This document shows positions 10,825 through 19,672 of a DNA stretch of 64,000 bases, piece after piece. A program made the position numbers and the translations under genes. Source of the DNA: Pelagibacterium limicola (GTDB taxonomy: Bacteria > Pseudomonadota > Alphaproteobacteria > Rhizobiales > Devosiaceae); assembly GCF_015694405.1 (NCBI RefSeq), contig NZ_JADQDB010000004.1:186001-250000 (forward strand), in the 5' to 3' direction. Numbering within the stretch: position 1 is the first letter of the stretch; each line of letters starts with the position of its first letter. The notes under the pieces are model-generated. The model was given only the letters and a program-made list of their open reading frames with translations, was not told the DNA's origin and ran no database searches.

Positions 10825-13722
10825 ATGCATTTTTCCTTCCTCCGCCCGCTGCTTGTTGCCGCCATGCTTATGCTGGCGTCCATGGCTCTGGCGGGGCGCG
10901 TACAGGCATTCGAGATCGTATCGGTGCCCGAGGGAATCAATGCTGTCAATCTTGGTGCTGCCATCGATATCGTGCCCGGGCAGGAGGGGCGTGTGCAGAT
11001 CAGCACCGCGCCGGGAGAGGACGGTATCATCCGCCGCATCGAGGTGATCTCTCTGGCGCCCGGAGACAATCCCAACTGGGCTGTCTTTGCGTTGCGCAAC
11101 GAAAGCGACGTCCAGATCGAGCGCCTTCTCGTCGCACCTTACTTCAGGCTTCCCGGCTCAGGTGTCTTATATCCCGATCTCGGTTCCGCTCGCATCACGG
11201 CGTTGACGCCAAGCCACGGTCTGCGGCCCGAGCGTGTTCAGGATCGCGAGGCCGATGTTTTTCGTGTCATCATCGATCCTGGCGCAACCACGACACTGGT
11301 GGCTGAACTCTCATCGCCGACGCTTCCCGAGCTCTATCTTTGGGAGCCCAACGCCTATCGTGACTACATCAATTCCTTCACGCTGTTCCGCGGCACGGTG
11401 CTCGGCATTTCCGCGCTCGCCGCGGTTTTTCTCACCATCATGTTCGTGGTCAAGGGCAGGGGCGTGTTCCCGGCCACAGCGGCATTGTCCTGGTCGGTTG
11501 TGGCCTATCTCCTCGTGGATTTTGGCATTCTCGGGCCGCTGAGCGGTACGGGAAACGCCAACATCCAGGCTTTCCGCGCGGCGGCCGAAGCCGGACTTGC
11601 CACAACGCTTTTCGGCTTCCTGTTCATCTATCTCAATCTGCACCGCTGGCATTTCCGCTTCGCACATCTCGCGCTCGGCTTCTCGGTGATTTTTATCGCT
11701 CTGCTCGGATACGCCTTCTTCAATCCCCCGCTCGCCGCCGGTATCGCGCGCTCCGCGCTCGCTTTCATCGGGCTCATGGGACTGTTTCTTGTCCTGCTCC
11801 TTTCGATCCGTGGCTATGACAGGGCGGTTATGCTGGTCCCAACCTGGGTCATCTATCTCGCCTGGCTGGTTTATGCCTGGATGGTCGTCACAGGTCAGGT
11901 GAGCAACGACATCGCCCAATCCGCCGTTGCGGGCGGACTGGTCCTGATTGTCATGCTCCTGGGCTTTACCGCCGTGCAGCATGCCTTTTCGGATGGACAG
12001 GTCTCGATCGGCTCCCTCTCGGAAGTCGAGCGCAGGGCCCTCGCCATGACCGGCAGCGGCGATTTCGTGTTCGATTGGAATATCGACCGCGACAAGGTCA
12101 GCGTTTCCGACGAACTCGCCATCCGGCTGGGCGAGCGCAAGGGCGCGCTACGCGGCGCGATTAAGCGCTGGCTCGACCGCATCCATACCGACGACAGGGA
12201 CCGATTCCGCACCGCCCTCGATACGCTCATCGAACTCAAGCGGGGCAAGGTCAATTCCGACATTCGCATTGCCGGGGCCGACGGCGCGTACCGCACCTTC
12301 AAGATGCGTGTGAAGCCCGTGGTGGGCGGGGACGGGCAGGTCAACCGGATCATCGGCACGCTCCAGGACGTGACCGACGATCGCGCCGCGCGCGACCGGC
12401 TGCTCCACGACGCCGTCCATGACAGCCTCACCGGCCTACCCAACCGCCAGCTTCTCATCGACCGGCTTGAGCGGGCATTGCTCCGGGCCCGTGAGTTCAA
12501 CGAGGTCAAGCCTGCCGTATTCCTCATCGATCTTGACCGGTTCACCGAAATCGATGAGCGCATCGGCCATATGGCGGCGGACTCCGTTCTGCTCGCCGTC
12601 TCGCGGCGTCTCGCGCGTCTGTTACGCCCACTCGATACACTGGCACGCTTCAGCGGCGATCAGTTCGCCGTCGTTCTCCTGTCCGAGCAGTCTGCCGCAA
12701 AGATCGCCGAGATTGCCGAGCAGATGCGAAAAGCGCTGCGCGCTCCGTTCAATTTCGGTGACCGCGACCTGGCGGTCACCGCCTCCATCGGCATCACGAT
12801 TTACGACAACAGGCCGGTTTCTGCCGAGGATGTGTTGCGCGATGCCGAGCTTGCCATGCATTACGCGAAGCGGCACGGCGGCGACCGGATCGAGGCGTTT
12901 CGCGCGGTCACGCGCTCGATCGCCGTCTATGCCCAGGCGATGGAGGACGATCTCGCCCAGGCACTTGAAAAACGCGATCTGCAGTTGCTCTACCAACCCA
13001 TCGTCGACATCCATTCGGGAAAGATCGTCGGTGCCGAGGCGCTGATGCGCTGGACCCACGCCGAGCGCGGGCAGGTCAGCCCGAATGCGTTCATTCCATT
13101 GGCTGAACGGACAGGCCAGATCGAGAAACTCGGCCGCATCGCGCTGGAACAGGCCGCCGAGCAGACGCGGGTTCTGGCCTCCGGGCTCAAGCTACCCGAG
13201 GGCTTTTTCGTTTCGGTCAACCTTTCTGCCACGCAGTTGACCAGTGAAACCCTGCTTAACGACGTCAAGTCGATGGTCGCAGATCACAAGGGGCTGGCTC
13301 GCCATATCAAGCTGGAAATCACCGAGAGCCAGCTGATGAGCAATCCAGAGCACGCGGTCGCCATGCTTCATGCCTTCAGGGAATTGGGACTGGGGCTTGC
13401 ACTGGATGATTTTGGAACCGGGTATTCCTCGCTCGCCTATCTTCACCGGTTTCCGTTCGATACGGTCAAACTGCCCGCAAGCTTTGTTCAGATACGCGAC
13501 GAGAGTGGCATTTCCCACACCCAGATTCCGATCATCAATGCCGTGGTCTCGTTGGCGCGAGAGCTCGATCTGGCGCTGATTGCCGAGGGCGTGGAGACCG
13601 AGGACGAGATCGAACGGCTCAAAAGCCTCAACTGCCGTTATGCTCAGGGCTTTGCATTCGGCGCCGCCATGCCGGGCTCCGAACTCCAGCGCAAGCTGTC
13701 CGCGCAGATTGCGGCAGGCTAG
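10825..13722 (+). CDS. Membrane-bound GGDEF-EAL protein, probable c-di-GMP phosphodiesterase
   Basis: A 965-residue signalling protein. It has a signal peptide (MHFSFLRPLLVAAMLML...), an extracytoplasmic beta-rich domain (about 30-180), about seven membrane helices (about 185-390), a PAS-like domain (about 400-525, ending in DVTDDRAARDRLLHDAVHD), a GGDEF domain and an EAL domain. The GGDEF motif is degenerate (S610-G-D-Q-F614), so diguanylate cyclase activity is unlikely. The EAL motif E738-A-L, the KLEITES glutamate and the DDFGTGYSSL loop are intact, so it probably hydrolyses c-di-GMP, with the GGDEF half possibly a GTP-sensing module. I chose the ATG at 10825 because it begins a clean signal peptide; TTG 10747 and ATG 10762 are possible upstream starts. 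It converges on yqgE with overlapping stop codons. Confidence 0.9.
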   Translation: MHFSFLRPLLVAAMLMLASMALAGRVQAFEIVSVPEGINAVNLGAAIDIVPGQEGRVQISTAPGEDGIIRRIEVISLAPGDNPNWAVFALRNESDVQIERLLVAPYFRLPGSGVLYPDLGSARITALTPSHGLRPERVQDREADVFRVIIDPGATTTLVAELSSPTLPELYLWEPNAYRDYINSFTLFRGTVLGISALAAVFLTIMFVVKGRGVFPATAALSWSVVAYLLVDFGILGPLSGTGNANIQAFRAAAEAGLATTLFGFLFIYLNLHRWHFRFAHLALGFSVIFIALLGYAFFNPPLAAGIARSALAFIGLMGLFLVLLLSIRGYDRAVMLVPTWVIYLAWLVYAWMVVTGQVSNDIAQSAVAGGLVLIVMLLGFTAVQHAFSDGQVSIGSLSEVERRALAMTGSGDFVFDWNIDRDKVSVSDELAIRLGERKGALRGAIKRWLDRIHTDDRDRFRTALDTLIELKRGKVNSDIRIAGADGAYRTFKMRVKPVVGGDGQVNRIIGTLQDVTDDRAARDRLLHDAVHDSLTGLPNRQLLIDRLERALLRAREFNEVKPAVFLIDLDRFTEIDERIGHMAADSVLLAVSRRLARLLRPLDTLARFSGDQFAVVLLSEQSAAKIAEIAEQMRKALRAPFNFGDRDLAVTASIGITIYDNRPVSAEDVLRDAELAMHYAKRHGGDRIEAFRAVTRSIAVYAQAMEDDLAQALEKRDLQLLYQPIVDIHSGKIVGAEALMRWTHAERGQVSPNAFIPLAERTGQIEKLGRIALEQAAEQTRVLASGLKLPEGFFVSVNLSATQLTSETLLNDVKSMVADHKGLARHIKLEITESQLMSNPEHAVAMLHAFRELGLGLALDDFGTGYSSLAYLHRFPFDTVKLPASFVQIRDESGISHTQIPIINAVVSLARELDLALIAEGVETEDEIERLKSLNCRYAQGFAFGAAMPGSELQRKLSAQIAAG

Positions 13723-14297
13723 GCAGAGCCTGCCTGTGTGCTCAGCGTAGCGCGGGTCAAGCCCATGCTGGCAAGCGCGGCATCGTAGCGCTTTTCAGGC
13801 GGAACCTTGAACAACACGTCTTCGCTCGCATCGACCGTCAGCCAGCCATTGGCTCGCAATTCGTTTTCGAGCTGGCCGGCGCTCCAGCCGCAATACCCGA
13901 GCGCCAGGAGCCTTTTGGCCGGGCCGGTGCCCTTGGCGATGGCGCGAAGCACGTCGAGCGTGGCGGTGAGACAGATACCGTCCTCGACCGGATAGGAATT
14001 GCCATCACGAAAATAATCGTCCGAATGGAGCACGAAGCCACGGCTGGTTTCCACGGGGCCGCCGCGCAATACGTCGTCATCGAGCTTGCTTTGGGGGATG
14101 CGGATTGTGTCCTCGCCCTCGCTTAGGTCGACCTCTTCGAGGATGTCGGATATGTGCATGTCAGGCAGGGGCTTGTTCACGACCAACCCCATTGCACCGT
14201 CTTCGCTGTGCGCGATGAGATAAACGACCGTATCGGCAAACCGCTCGTCAACCATGTCAGGCATCGCGATCAGGAATTGGCCCTTGAGCGTATCCAT
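13719..14297 (-). CDS. yqgE: YqgE/AlgH family protein
   Basis: A 192-residue protein with the family features: LKGQFLIAMPDMVDERFADTV at the start, GAMGLVVNKPL, a central LRGGPVETSRGFVLHS and LGYCGWSAGQLENELRANGWL near the end. The family (DUF179) is conserved in many bacteria; AlgH was linked to alginate regulation in Pseudomonas, but the biochemical function is unknown. Its TAG stop lies in the CTAG (13719-13722) that also holds the stop of the convergent GGDEF-EAL gene, so the two transcripts overlap. Confidence 0.95.
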   Translation of the reverse strand: MDTLKGQFLIAMPDMVDERFADTVVYLIAHSEDGAMGLVVNKPLPDMHISDILEEVDLSEGEDTIRIPQSKLDDDVLRGGPVETSRGFVLHSDDYFRDGNSYPVEDGICLTATLDVLRAIAKGTGPAKRLLALGYCGWSAGQLENELRANGWLTVDASEDVLFKVPPEKRYDAALASMGLTRATLSTQAGSA

Positions 14298-14432
14298 CGT
14301 ACTTCTCGCTTTCTGCCCGCCGCACCCATTAAGTTAAACGCTCTTCCGAAAAGTGCAATTAAACATCGATCACGAACCCCTGATCCGAGACCGACTTTTT
14401 CATAAGATGCATCTGGGTTAGATGTTCCACCT

Positions 14433-15266
14433 ATGAAGTCGATCCTCAAAGCCCTGTTGCTCGTGATGGCCGCAACGCCGGCAATGGCGGGCGAGACGCC
14501 GTGGCAGGAAGTCATGCCGGACGTGGCGATCCGCCTGGTATCTGTGGACCTCGCAACCGAAGCGGGAACGACCTGGATCGCACTTGAGATCGACATGCCG
14601 GCTTCGACCAAGACCTATTGGCGCGTGCCCGGGGAATCCGGCATTCCGCCCAAGTTCGACTTTTCGGGCTCGACCGATATAGGCGGCGCCACCGTCGCAT
14701 GGCCGTACCCGACACGCGCTGAGACCGATACCTATCTCGACCATGCCTATTATGGCCATACAATCCTGCCTATCGAAGTCGAACTGACCGGCAACCGGCC
14801 CGTTGTCCAACTCAGCGCAAAGCTCGGTATCTGCTCCGATATCTGCGTCCCGGTGAGTGTGGATTTCGCGCTCGGGATAAATCCGGCCGCCCCTGACGCC
14901 GCAAACATGCTGCGCGTACGTCAGGCGCGCGCCGAGGTTCCGGCCGCTTGGGAAGGGCCTGATCCCATCGGCGAGGTGGTGTACCTTTCCGCCGAGAACG
15001 TGCTTGTTGCCGTGCTGGCAGATGAGGACTTTCCCGATGAAACCGCGATCGCCGATATCGCCGGTAAGCATCTTCTATTTGGTCCCCCCAAGCGGGATCG
15101 AACAGCCGGAACGCTGCGCTTTCCGCTGCTGGGCAAGGGTGATGCCGGCCTTGCGGAAGGCGCAACGGTACACATCACGTTCTTGGCCCCCTCGGGCCCC
15201 TATGAGGTGGTGCGCACCCTCCAGACCACCTCATGTGTGGGCAATGGTTGCGATCCATTAACGTAA
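14433..15266 (+). CDS. Secreted DsbD-alpha-domain protein
   Basis: A 277-residue protein with a signal peptide (about 1-19, ending PAMA) and one domain resembling the periplasmic N-terminal domain of the thiol-disulfide interchange protein DsbD. The conserved block is LGICSDICVPVSVDF, with two cysteines three residues apart as in DsbD-alpha. The membrane and thioredoxin domains of DsbD are absent, so it cannot itself carry electrons across the membrane. The C-terminus ends with SCVGNGCDPLT, a second possible redox pair. The next gene encodes a peroxiredoxin, so a shared role in thiol redox is plausible but only inferred. Confidence 0.75.
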   Translation: MKSILKALLLVMAATPAMAGETPWQEVMPDVAIRLVSVDLATEAGTTWIALEIDMPASTKTYWRVPGESGIPPKFDFSGSTDIGGATVAWPYPTRAETDTYLDHAYYGHTILPIEVELTGNRPVVQLSAKLGICSDICVPVSVDFALGINPAAPDAANMLRVRQARAEVPAAWEGPDPIGEVVYLSAENVLVAVLADEDFPDETAIADIAGKHLLFGPPKRDRTAGTLRFPLLGKGDAGLAEGATVHITFLAPSGPYEVVRTLQTTSCVGNGCDPLT

Positions 15267-15423
15267 ACCTCGACGCGATCCCCCAAGTGCACTAAGACTG
15301 CATCTAAAGAGGCATGTTTGCGCTTGGCTGTCTTGGTCTGGCCGCATTCAGGTGTTGCCTTGCCGCCGGCTGTGGGTGGCGCGGGCGCCTCCATTGCGTT
15401 TTGTCTAGAGGATACTTGCGTTC

Positions 15424-15918
15424 ATGACCATAATGACCGGCCAGCCGGTTCCTGCCATTCCCGTAAAACACGTTGCTGCCGATGGCGTTTCCGATACGAC
15501 GGCGGATCAGGTGCTGGGCTCGGGAAAAGTGGTGCTGTTCACGGTTCCCGGTGCCTTCACGCCCACCTGCCATGCCAATCACTTGCCCGGATACCTCGCC
15601 GCCGCGGACGACATCAAGGCGCTGGGCGTCGAAAAGATCGTCTGCGCCGCAGTCAACGATCATCACGTGATGAAAGCTTGGGCCGAGGCGACAGGTGCGC
15701 TGGCGGACATCGAATTCATATCCGACGGATCGGCTGCTCTGGCAAGGGAACTGGGATTTGACAAAGACATGACGGCCAGCGGCATGGGCACGCGTTTCGG
15801 CCGGCATGCCCTCATAATCATCGATGGTGTGGTACAACACGTTGCAAGCGAGCCGGAGCGCGGTGAAGTCACCGTGTCCGGCGCGCCGGCCATCATCGAA
15901 CAACTGACCGCGCTGTAG
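15424..15918 (+). CDS. Peroxiredoxin (Prx5 / AhpE-like redoxin)
   Basis: A 164-residue thioredoxin-fold peroxidase of the Prx5 group, reducing hydrogen peroxide and organic peroxides. The peroxidatic cysteine is C49 in PGAFTPTCH, with the conserved proline and threonine around it. The only other cysteine is C74 (EKIVCAAVND). Alphaproteobacterial Prx5 proteins are commonly glutaredoxin- or glutathione-dependent, but no glutaredoxin is fused here. There is no signal peptide, so it is cytoplasmic. A short 157-base gap separates it from the DsbD-like gene. Confidence 0.93.
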   Translation: MTIMTGQPVPAIPVKHVAADGVSDTTADQVLGSGKVVLFTVPGAFTPTCHANHLPGYLAAADDIKALGVEKIVCAAVNDHHVMKAWAEATGALADIEFISDGSAALARELGFDKDMTASGMGTRFGRHALIIIDGVVQHVASEPERGEVTVSGAPAIIEQLTAL

Positions 15919-15935
15919 GGAAGGGGACGACGGCA

Positions 15936-16496
15936 ATGCTTACCGGGATTTCCAAGATTTTGGGCAGCGGAGCGCTCGCCTTGGCGCTTTCGGCCTGCTC
16001 GATGGGCTCGATGTTCGGCGGCAATGACGATGCGCAGTTCGCAGGCGCCACGGCATCGCAGGCCCAGGTCGCCCAGGGTGCCAGTACTGCCGTACCTGCA
16101 ATCGCCACCGAGTGTCCGCCAATCCGTATCCGAGAAGGCGCCGGGAGTCATCGCGCGTTCACCGGCAATCGGACGTCGGATCCGCAAGCCCTGCGCTACC
16201 AGAGCGTAATCGACCGCATCTCGCGCAACTGCACCGTGGCCAACGGCGTCATTACCATCCGCATGGGCGCGGTCGGACGCGTTATCCTGGGACCCCAGGG
16301 CCAGGCCGGAAACGTCAACGTGCCGCTCCGTTTCGCTGTCGAACGCGACGGACTGGCGGTCTTCTCCCAGCGTTACGACCTCGCAGTCTCCGCATCGCCA
16401 TCTACTCCAAACGAGTTTTCGCACACGGTGGAAAACGTCACGGTGCCGTACGTGGGTGGGGAAACCATCACGATATGGGTGGGGTTTGATACGTAA
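15936..16496 (+). CDS. Conserved hypothetical lipoprotein
   Basis: A 186-residue protein with a lipoprotein signal: hydrophobic GSGALALALSAC, with the likely lipidated C21 in a lipobox (LSAC). A low-complexity linker (residues 22-55) precedes a compact domain with CPPIRIREGAG and two more cysteines, ending in a beta-rich half. This shape matches unnamed lipoproteins common in Hyphomicrobiales; I do not know a function. It sits 18 bases after the peroxiredoxin, with AAGGGG ahead of its start, and its stop lies just before the promoter of the gcv operon. Confidence 0.75.
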   Translation: MLTGISKILGSGALALALSACSMGSMFGGNDDAQFAGATASQAQVAQGASTAVPAIATECPPIRIREGAGSHRAFTGNRTSDPQALRYQSVIDRISRNCTVANGVITIRMGAVGRVILGPQGQAGNVNVPLRFAVERDGLAVFSQRYDLAVSASPSTPNEFSHTVENVTVPYVGGETITIWVGFDT

Positions 16497-16502
16497 AACC
16501 GA

Positions 16503-16531
16503 TTGACGCGCGGCGATGATTCTTTCATGGT
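16503..16531 (+). promoter_or_regulatory. Candidate promoter of the gcv operon
   Basis: TTGACG (16503-16508), a 17-base spacer and CATGGT (16526-16531) predict a transcription start close to 16538, immediately ahead of the glycine riboswitch. The promoter begins right after the lipoprotein stop codon (TAA at 16494-16496). Confidence 0.6.
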
Positions 16532-16540
16532 CGCGCCCGA

Positions 16541-16726
16541 CAGCGGGAGAGATCGTTTCGGTTTGACCGGAACGGCGCCGAAGGAGCAACCGCCCCGGAA
16601 ACTCTCAGGCACAAGGGACCGCCGTCAGCTATAGAACTCTGGAAAGCGGAAGCGCTAATTGCTTCCCACCGAAGGGCGTAGCCGGGAAATTCCCGGGAAA
16701 TCTCTCAGGTCAAGGACAGAGGGGGC
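16541..16726 (+). promoter_or_regulatory. Tandem glycine riboswitch
   Basis: Two glycine aptamers in series lie ahead of gcvT. Aptamer 1 (about 16543-16627) has GCGGGAGAGA at its start, CCGAAGGAGCAA in the middle and AAACTCTCAGGCACAAGGACC-like sequence at its end. Aptamer 2 (about 16633-16726) repeats the pattern with CTCTGGAAAG, CACCGAAGGGCGTAGC and AATCTCTCAGGTCAAGGACAG. These are the conserved core elements of the gcvT riboswitch class. In this class, glycine binding normally switches on the glycine cleavage genes. The last aptamer ends about 60 bases before the gcvT ATG; that stretch should contain the switching structure. Confidence 0.93.
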
Positions 16727-16788
16727 ATCGAAATTGACGCGAGAGCGCCGCTCGATGCTGCCCGCATCCTTGTGCCGGAGAGAAAATA

Positions 16789-17928
16789 ATGGCTGAAGAC
16801 CCCGCCACCGAACTCAAGAGAACAGCGCTCTATGACCGCCATGTCGCCGCAGGCGGACGCATGGTCGAATTCGGCGGCTACGCGTTGCCCGTGCAGTATT
16901 CGGGAATAGTTGCCGAGCATAATCACACCCGTAGTGCAGCAAGCCTGTTCGATGTCTCTCACATGGGGCAGGTGGTTATCACCGGACCCGATCATGGGAC
17001 CACCATCGCCGCTCTCGAAACGCTCACCCCCGCTGACCTGGCCTCGCTCGCGCCGGGCGAGATGCGCTACACAGTCCTGCTCAATCCCCAGGGCGGCATC
17101 GAGGACGATCTGATCGTTACCCGCCCGGCAGAAGGGCAGGCGGCGGACGGCGTGATGTTCATCGTCGTCAACGCCGCGCGCAAGCACCACGACCTCGCTT
17201 ATATGCAGAACCCGGTCAGGACCGTTACTTTTGAGTTGCGCGACGAGCTGGCCCTTGTCGCCCTGCAGGGCCCTCGCGCGGCGGAGGTGTTGGGCAAGCA
17301 CTGCGACATTTCCGACCGTCTGGGCTTCATGCAGGCCGCTCCGGCGACGATCAGCGGTATCTCTGCCAATGTCTCCCGTTCGGGCTATACGGGCGAGGAC
17401 GGCTTCGAGATTTCCATCGCCAACGCGGACGCCGCGGCGCTTTTCGATCTCCTCGTTGCCGACGCGTTGGTCGAACCGGCAGGTCTCGGCGCCCGCGACA
17501 GCTTGCGGCTTGAAGCGGGGCTTTGCCTTTATGGCCATGACATGGACGACAACATCGATCCGGTTTCCGCCAATCTGCTCTTTGCTATAGGCAAGCGCCG
17601 CCGCGCAGAAGGCGGGTTCATCGGCGCCGGAAACGTTATCGAGCGCCTTGCCAAAGGCGCAGACACCCGCCGCGTCGGCTTGCGCTTTGAGGGGCGCCAG
17701 CCGGTACGCGAGGGAGCCGAGCTTGTCGATGAAAACGGTACCGCTATCGGCCGCGTCACCTCTGGGACCTTCGCCCCGACCGCGCAGGCTTCGATTGCCA
17801 TGGGCTACGTTCCGGCGGCGCTTGCCGCCGAGGGCACCCCGGTCACCGCAATGGTGCGCGGCAAGCCCGTCCCCGGCGCGGTTGCCAAAATGCCGTTCGT
17901 CCCGCAACGCTATGTCCGCAAACAATAA
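16789..17928 (+). CDS. gcvT: Aminomethyltransferase (glycine cleavage T protein)
   Basis: Transfers the methylene group from aminomethyl-lipoyl H protein to tetrahydrofolate and releases ammonia. The 379-residue length and motifs are normal: RTALYDRHVAAGGRMVEFGGYALPVQY at the start, LFDVSHMGQV, the folate-site region RSGYTGEDGFEIS, and GLGARDSLRLEAGLCLYG. GGAGAGA precedes the ATG at 16789. It is the first gene of gcvT-gcvH-gcvPA-gcvPB under the glycine riboswitch. Confidence 0.97.
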   Translation: MAEDPATELKRTALYDRHVAAGGRMVEFGGYALPVQYSGIVAEHNHTRSAASLFDVSHMGQVVITGPDHGTTIAALETLTPADLASLAPGEMRYTVLLNPQGGIEDDLIVTRPAEGQAADGVMFIVVNAARKHHDLAYMQNPVRTVTFELRDELALVALQGPRAAEVLGKHCDISDRLGFMQAAPATISGISANVSRSGYTGEDGFEISIANADAAALFDLLVADALVEPAGLGARDSLRLEAGLCLYGHDMDDNIDPVSANLLFAIGKRRRAEGGFIGAGNVIERLAKGADTRRVGLRFEGRQPVREGAELVDENGTAIGRVTSGTFAPTAQASIAMGYVPAALAAEGTPVTAMVRGKPVPGAVAKMPFVPQRYVRKQ

Positions 17929-17946
17929 CCTAGAGGGAACCTCACC

Positions 17947-18312
17947 ATGACCATCCGCTACACCGAAGATCACGAATATATCCGCGTCGAAGGCAAGATC
18001 GGCATTGTCGGGATCTCCAATTACGCCCAGGAGCAACTCGGCGACATCGTCTTTGTCGAGCTGCCTTCCGTGGGCGCAAGTTACAAGAAGGGCGACGAAG
18101 TCGCGGTGGTTGAATCGGTCAAGGCCGCTTCTGAGATCTACGCTCCCGTTTCGGGCAAAGTGGTTGAGGTCAACGAAAAGCTCAATGACGAACCCGGCCT
18201 CATCAATGCCGACGCCGCCGGTGGCGGCTGGTTGCTTAAGATCGAGCTTGCCGATGAGGGCGAGCTTGACGCCCTGATGGACGAAGCCGCCTACGCCGAT
18301 CATACCGCCTGA
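17947..18312 (+). CDS. gcvH: Glycine cleavage system H protein
   Basis: The lipoyl carrier that shuttles the aminomethyl intermediate from P protein to T protein and L protein. It is 121 residues long, with the lipoylated lysine K59 in [17 protein letters not shown] and the family features [19 protein letters not shown]-like (here [14 protein letters not shown]). It starts 18 bases after gcvT, with AGAGGGA ahead of it. It is the usual size for a bacterial H protein. Confidence 0.98.
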   Translation: MTIRYTEDHEYIRVEGKIGIVGISNYAQEQLGDIVFVELPSVGASYKKGDEVAVVESVKAASEIYAPVSGKVVEVNEKLNDEPGLINADAAGGGWLLKIELADEGELDALMDEAAYADHTA

Positions 18313-18328
18313 TCGAAAAGGGAAATCG

Positions 18329-19672
18329 ATGCGCTACCTCCCCCACTCCGAAGCCGATCGCGCCGGTATGCTCGCGGCCATCGGCGCCAAATCGGTCGAT
18401 GAGCTTTTTGCCGCTGTGCCCGCGCGCGTCCTCGGGACGTTTTCGCCCGATCTGCCAGATCACCAGCCCGAATTCGCCGTCGAGGCACATATGCGCGCGC
18501 TGGCGGGCAAGAACCGCGTGGCGGGCGATGGTCCGTTCTTCGTTGGGGCAGGGGCGTATCGCCACCACGTACCGGCCAGCGTCGATCACCTGATCCAGCG
18601 GTCCGAATGGCTCACCGCATATACGCCGTACCAGCCCGAGATCTCGCAAGGCACGCTCCAGATGCTTTTCGAGTTTCAGACTCAGGTTGCGCATCTGCTT
18701 GGCATGGAAGTCGCCAATGCCTCGATGTATGACGGCTCGACCGCCACAGCCGAAGCCGTGCTGATGGCCCGTCGCATCACGAAAAAGGACAAGGTGATCC
18801 TTTCTGGCGGACTGCACCCGCAATACCGAGACACCGTCGTTACCTATCTCTCCGGCCTTTCAGGCCTGGAATGCCTGACGCCTTCGCCGGAAGGGCAGGG
18901 CGACATCGTCGACCATATCGATGACGACACGGCGGCCATCGTCGTCCAGACCCCCGATTTCTATGGCCATCTGCGCAACGTTTCGGCGCTCGCGGATGCC
19001 GCGCACGCCAGGGGCGCGCTGTTGATCGTCGTCGTCACCGAAGTTGTCTCCCTGGGTTTGGTCGAAGCCCCCGGTGCGTTAGGGGCCGATATCGTGGTTG
19101 CCGATGGCCAGTCGATCGGCAACCCGTTGACCTTCGGTGGCCCGTATGTCGGCCTCCTCGCCTGTCGCGAGAAATTCGTGCGCCAGATGCCCGGAAGGCT
19201 CTGCGGGGAGACCGTGGATGCCCACGGTCGCCGTGGCTTCGTTCTCACGCTTTCGACCCGCGAGCAGCACATCCGTCGGGAGAAGGCGACCTCCAACATC
19301 TGCACGAACTCCGGGCTCTGTGCGCTGGCCTTCTCGATCCATCTTTCGCTGCTCGGCGAGCGTGGATTGCATCGTCTCGCCAAGCTCAACCACGCCCGCG
19401 CCTGCGCCCTGGCCGATGCCCTGGCCGGCGTGCCGGGTGCTGAGGTGCTCAACAAGACCTTCTTCAACGAAATGACCCTACGCCTGCCGGTCGCTGCCGC
19501 TCCGCTGGTCGAACGTCTCGCGGAAAAGGGCATCATCGCCGGTCTGCCGGTATCCCGTCTTGAGCCGGGTAAGCCCGAAGTCGAAAACCTCTTGGTCCTC
19601 GCTGCCACCGAACTGACCACCGACGCCGACATCGCAGCACTGGCGGACGCCCTCAAGGGAGAACTTGCATGA
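18329..19672 (+). CDS. gcvPA: Glycine dehydrogenase (decarboxylating) subunit 1
   Basis: The N-terminal half of the P protein, which together with GcvPB decarboxylates glycine and loads the aminomethyl group on GcvH. The 447-residue protein has [18 protein letters not shown] at the start, [19 protein letters not shown], and [19 protein letters not shown] upstream of it, all typical of subunit 1. The two-subunit form is the usual arrangement when gcvP is split. Its stop codon overlaps the gcvPB start in ATGA (19669-19672), so the two subunits are probably made by coupled translation. Confidence 0.97.
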   Translation: MRYLPHSEADRAGMLAAIGAKSVDELFAAVPARVLGTFSPDLPDHQPEFAVEAHMRALAGKNRVAGDGPFFVGAGAYRHHVPASVDHLIQRSEWLTAYTPYQPEISQGTLQMLFEFQTQVAHLLGMEVANASMYDGSTATAEAVLMARRITKKDKVILSGGLHPQYRDTVVTYLSGLSGLECLTPSPEGQGDIVDHIDDDTAAIVVQTPDFYGHLRNVSALADAAHARGALLIVVVTEVVSLGLVEAPGALGADIVVADGQSIGNPLTFGGPYVGLLACREKFVRQMPGRLCGETVDAHGRRGFVLTLSTREQHIRREKATSNICTNSGLCALAFSIHLSLLGERGLHRLAKLNHARACALADALAGVPGAEVLNKTFFNEMTLRLPVAAAPLVERLAEKGIIAGLPVSRLEPGKPEVENLLVLAATELTTDADIAALADALKGELA

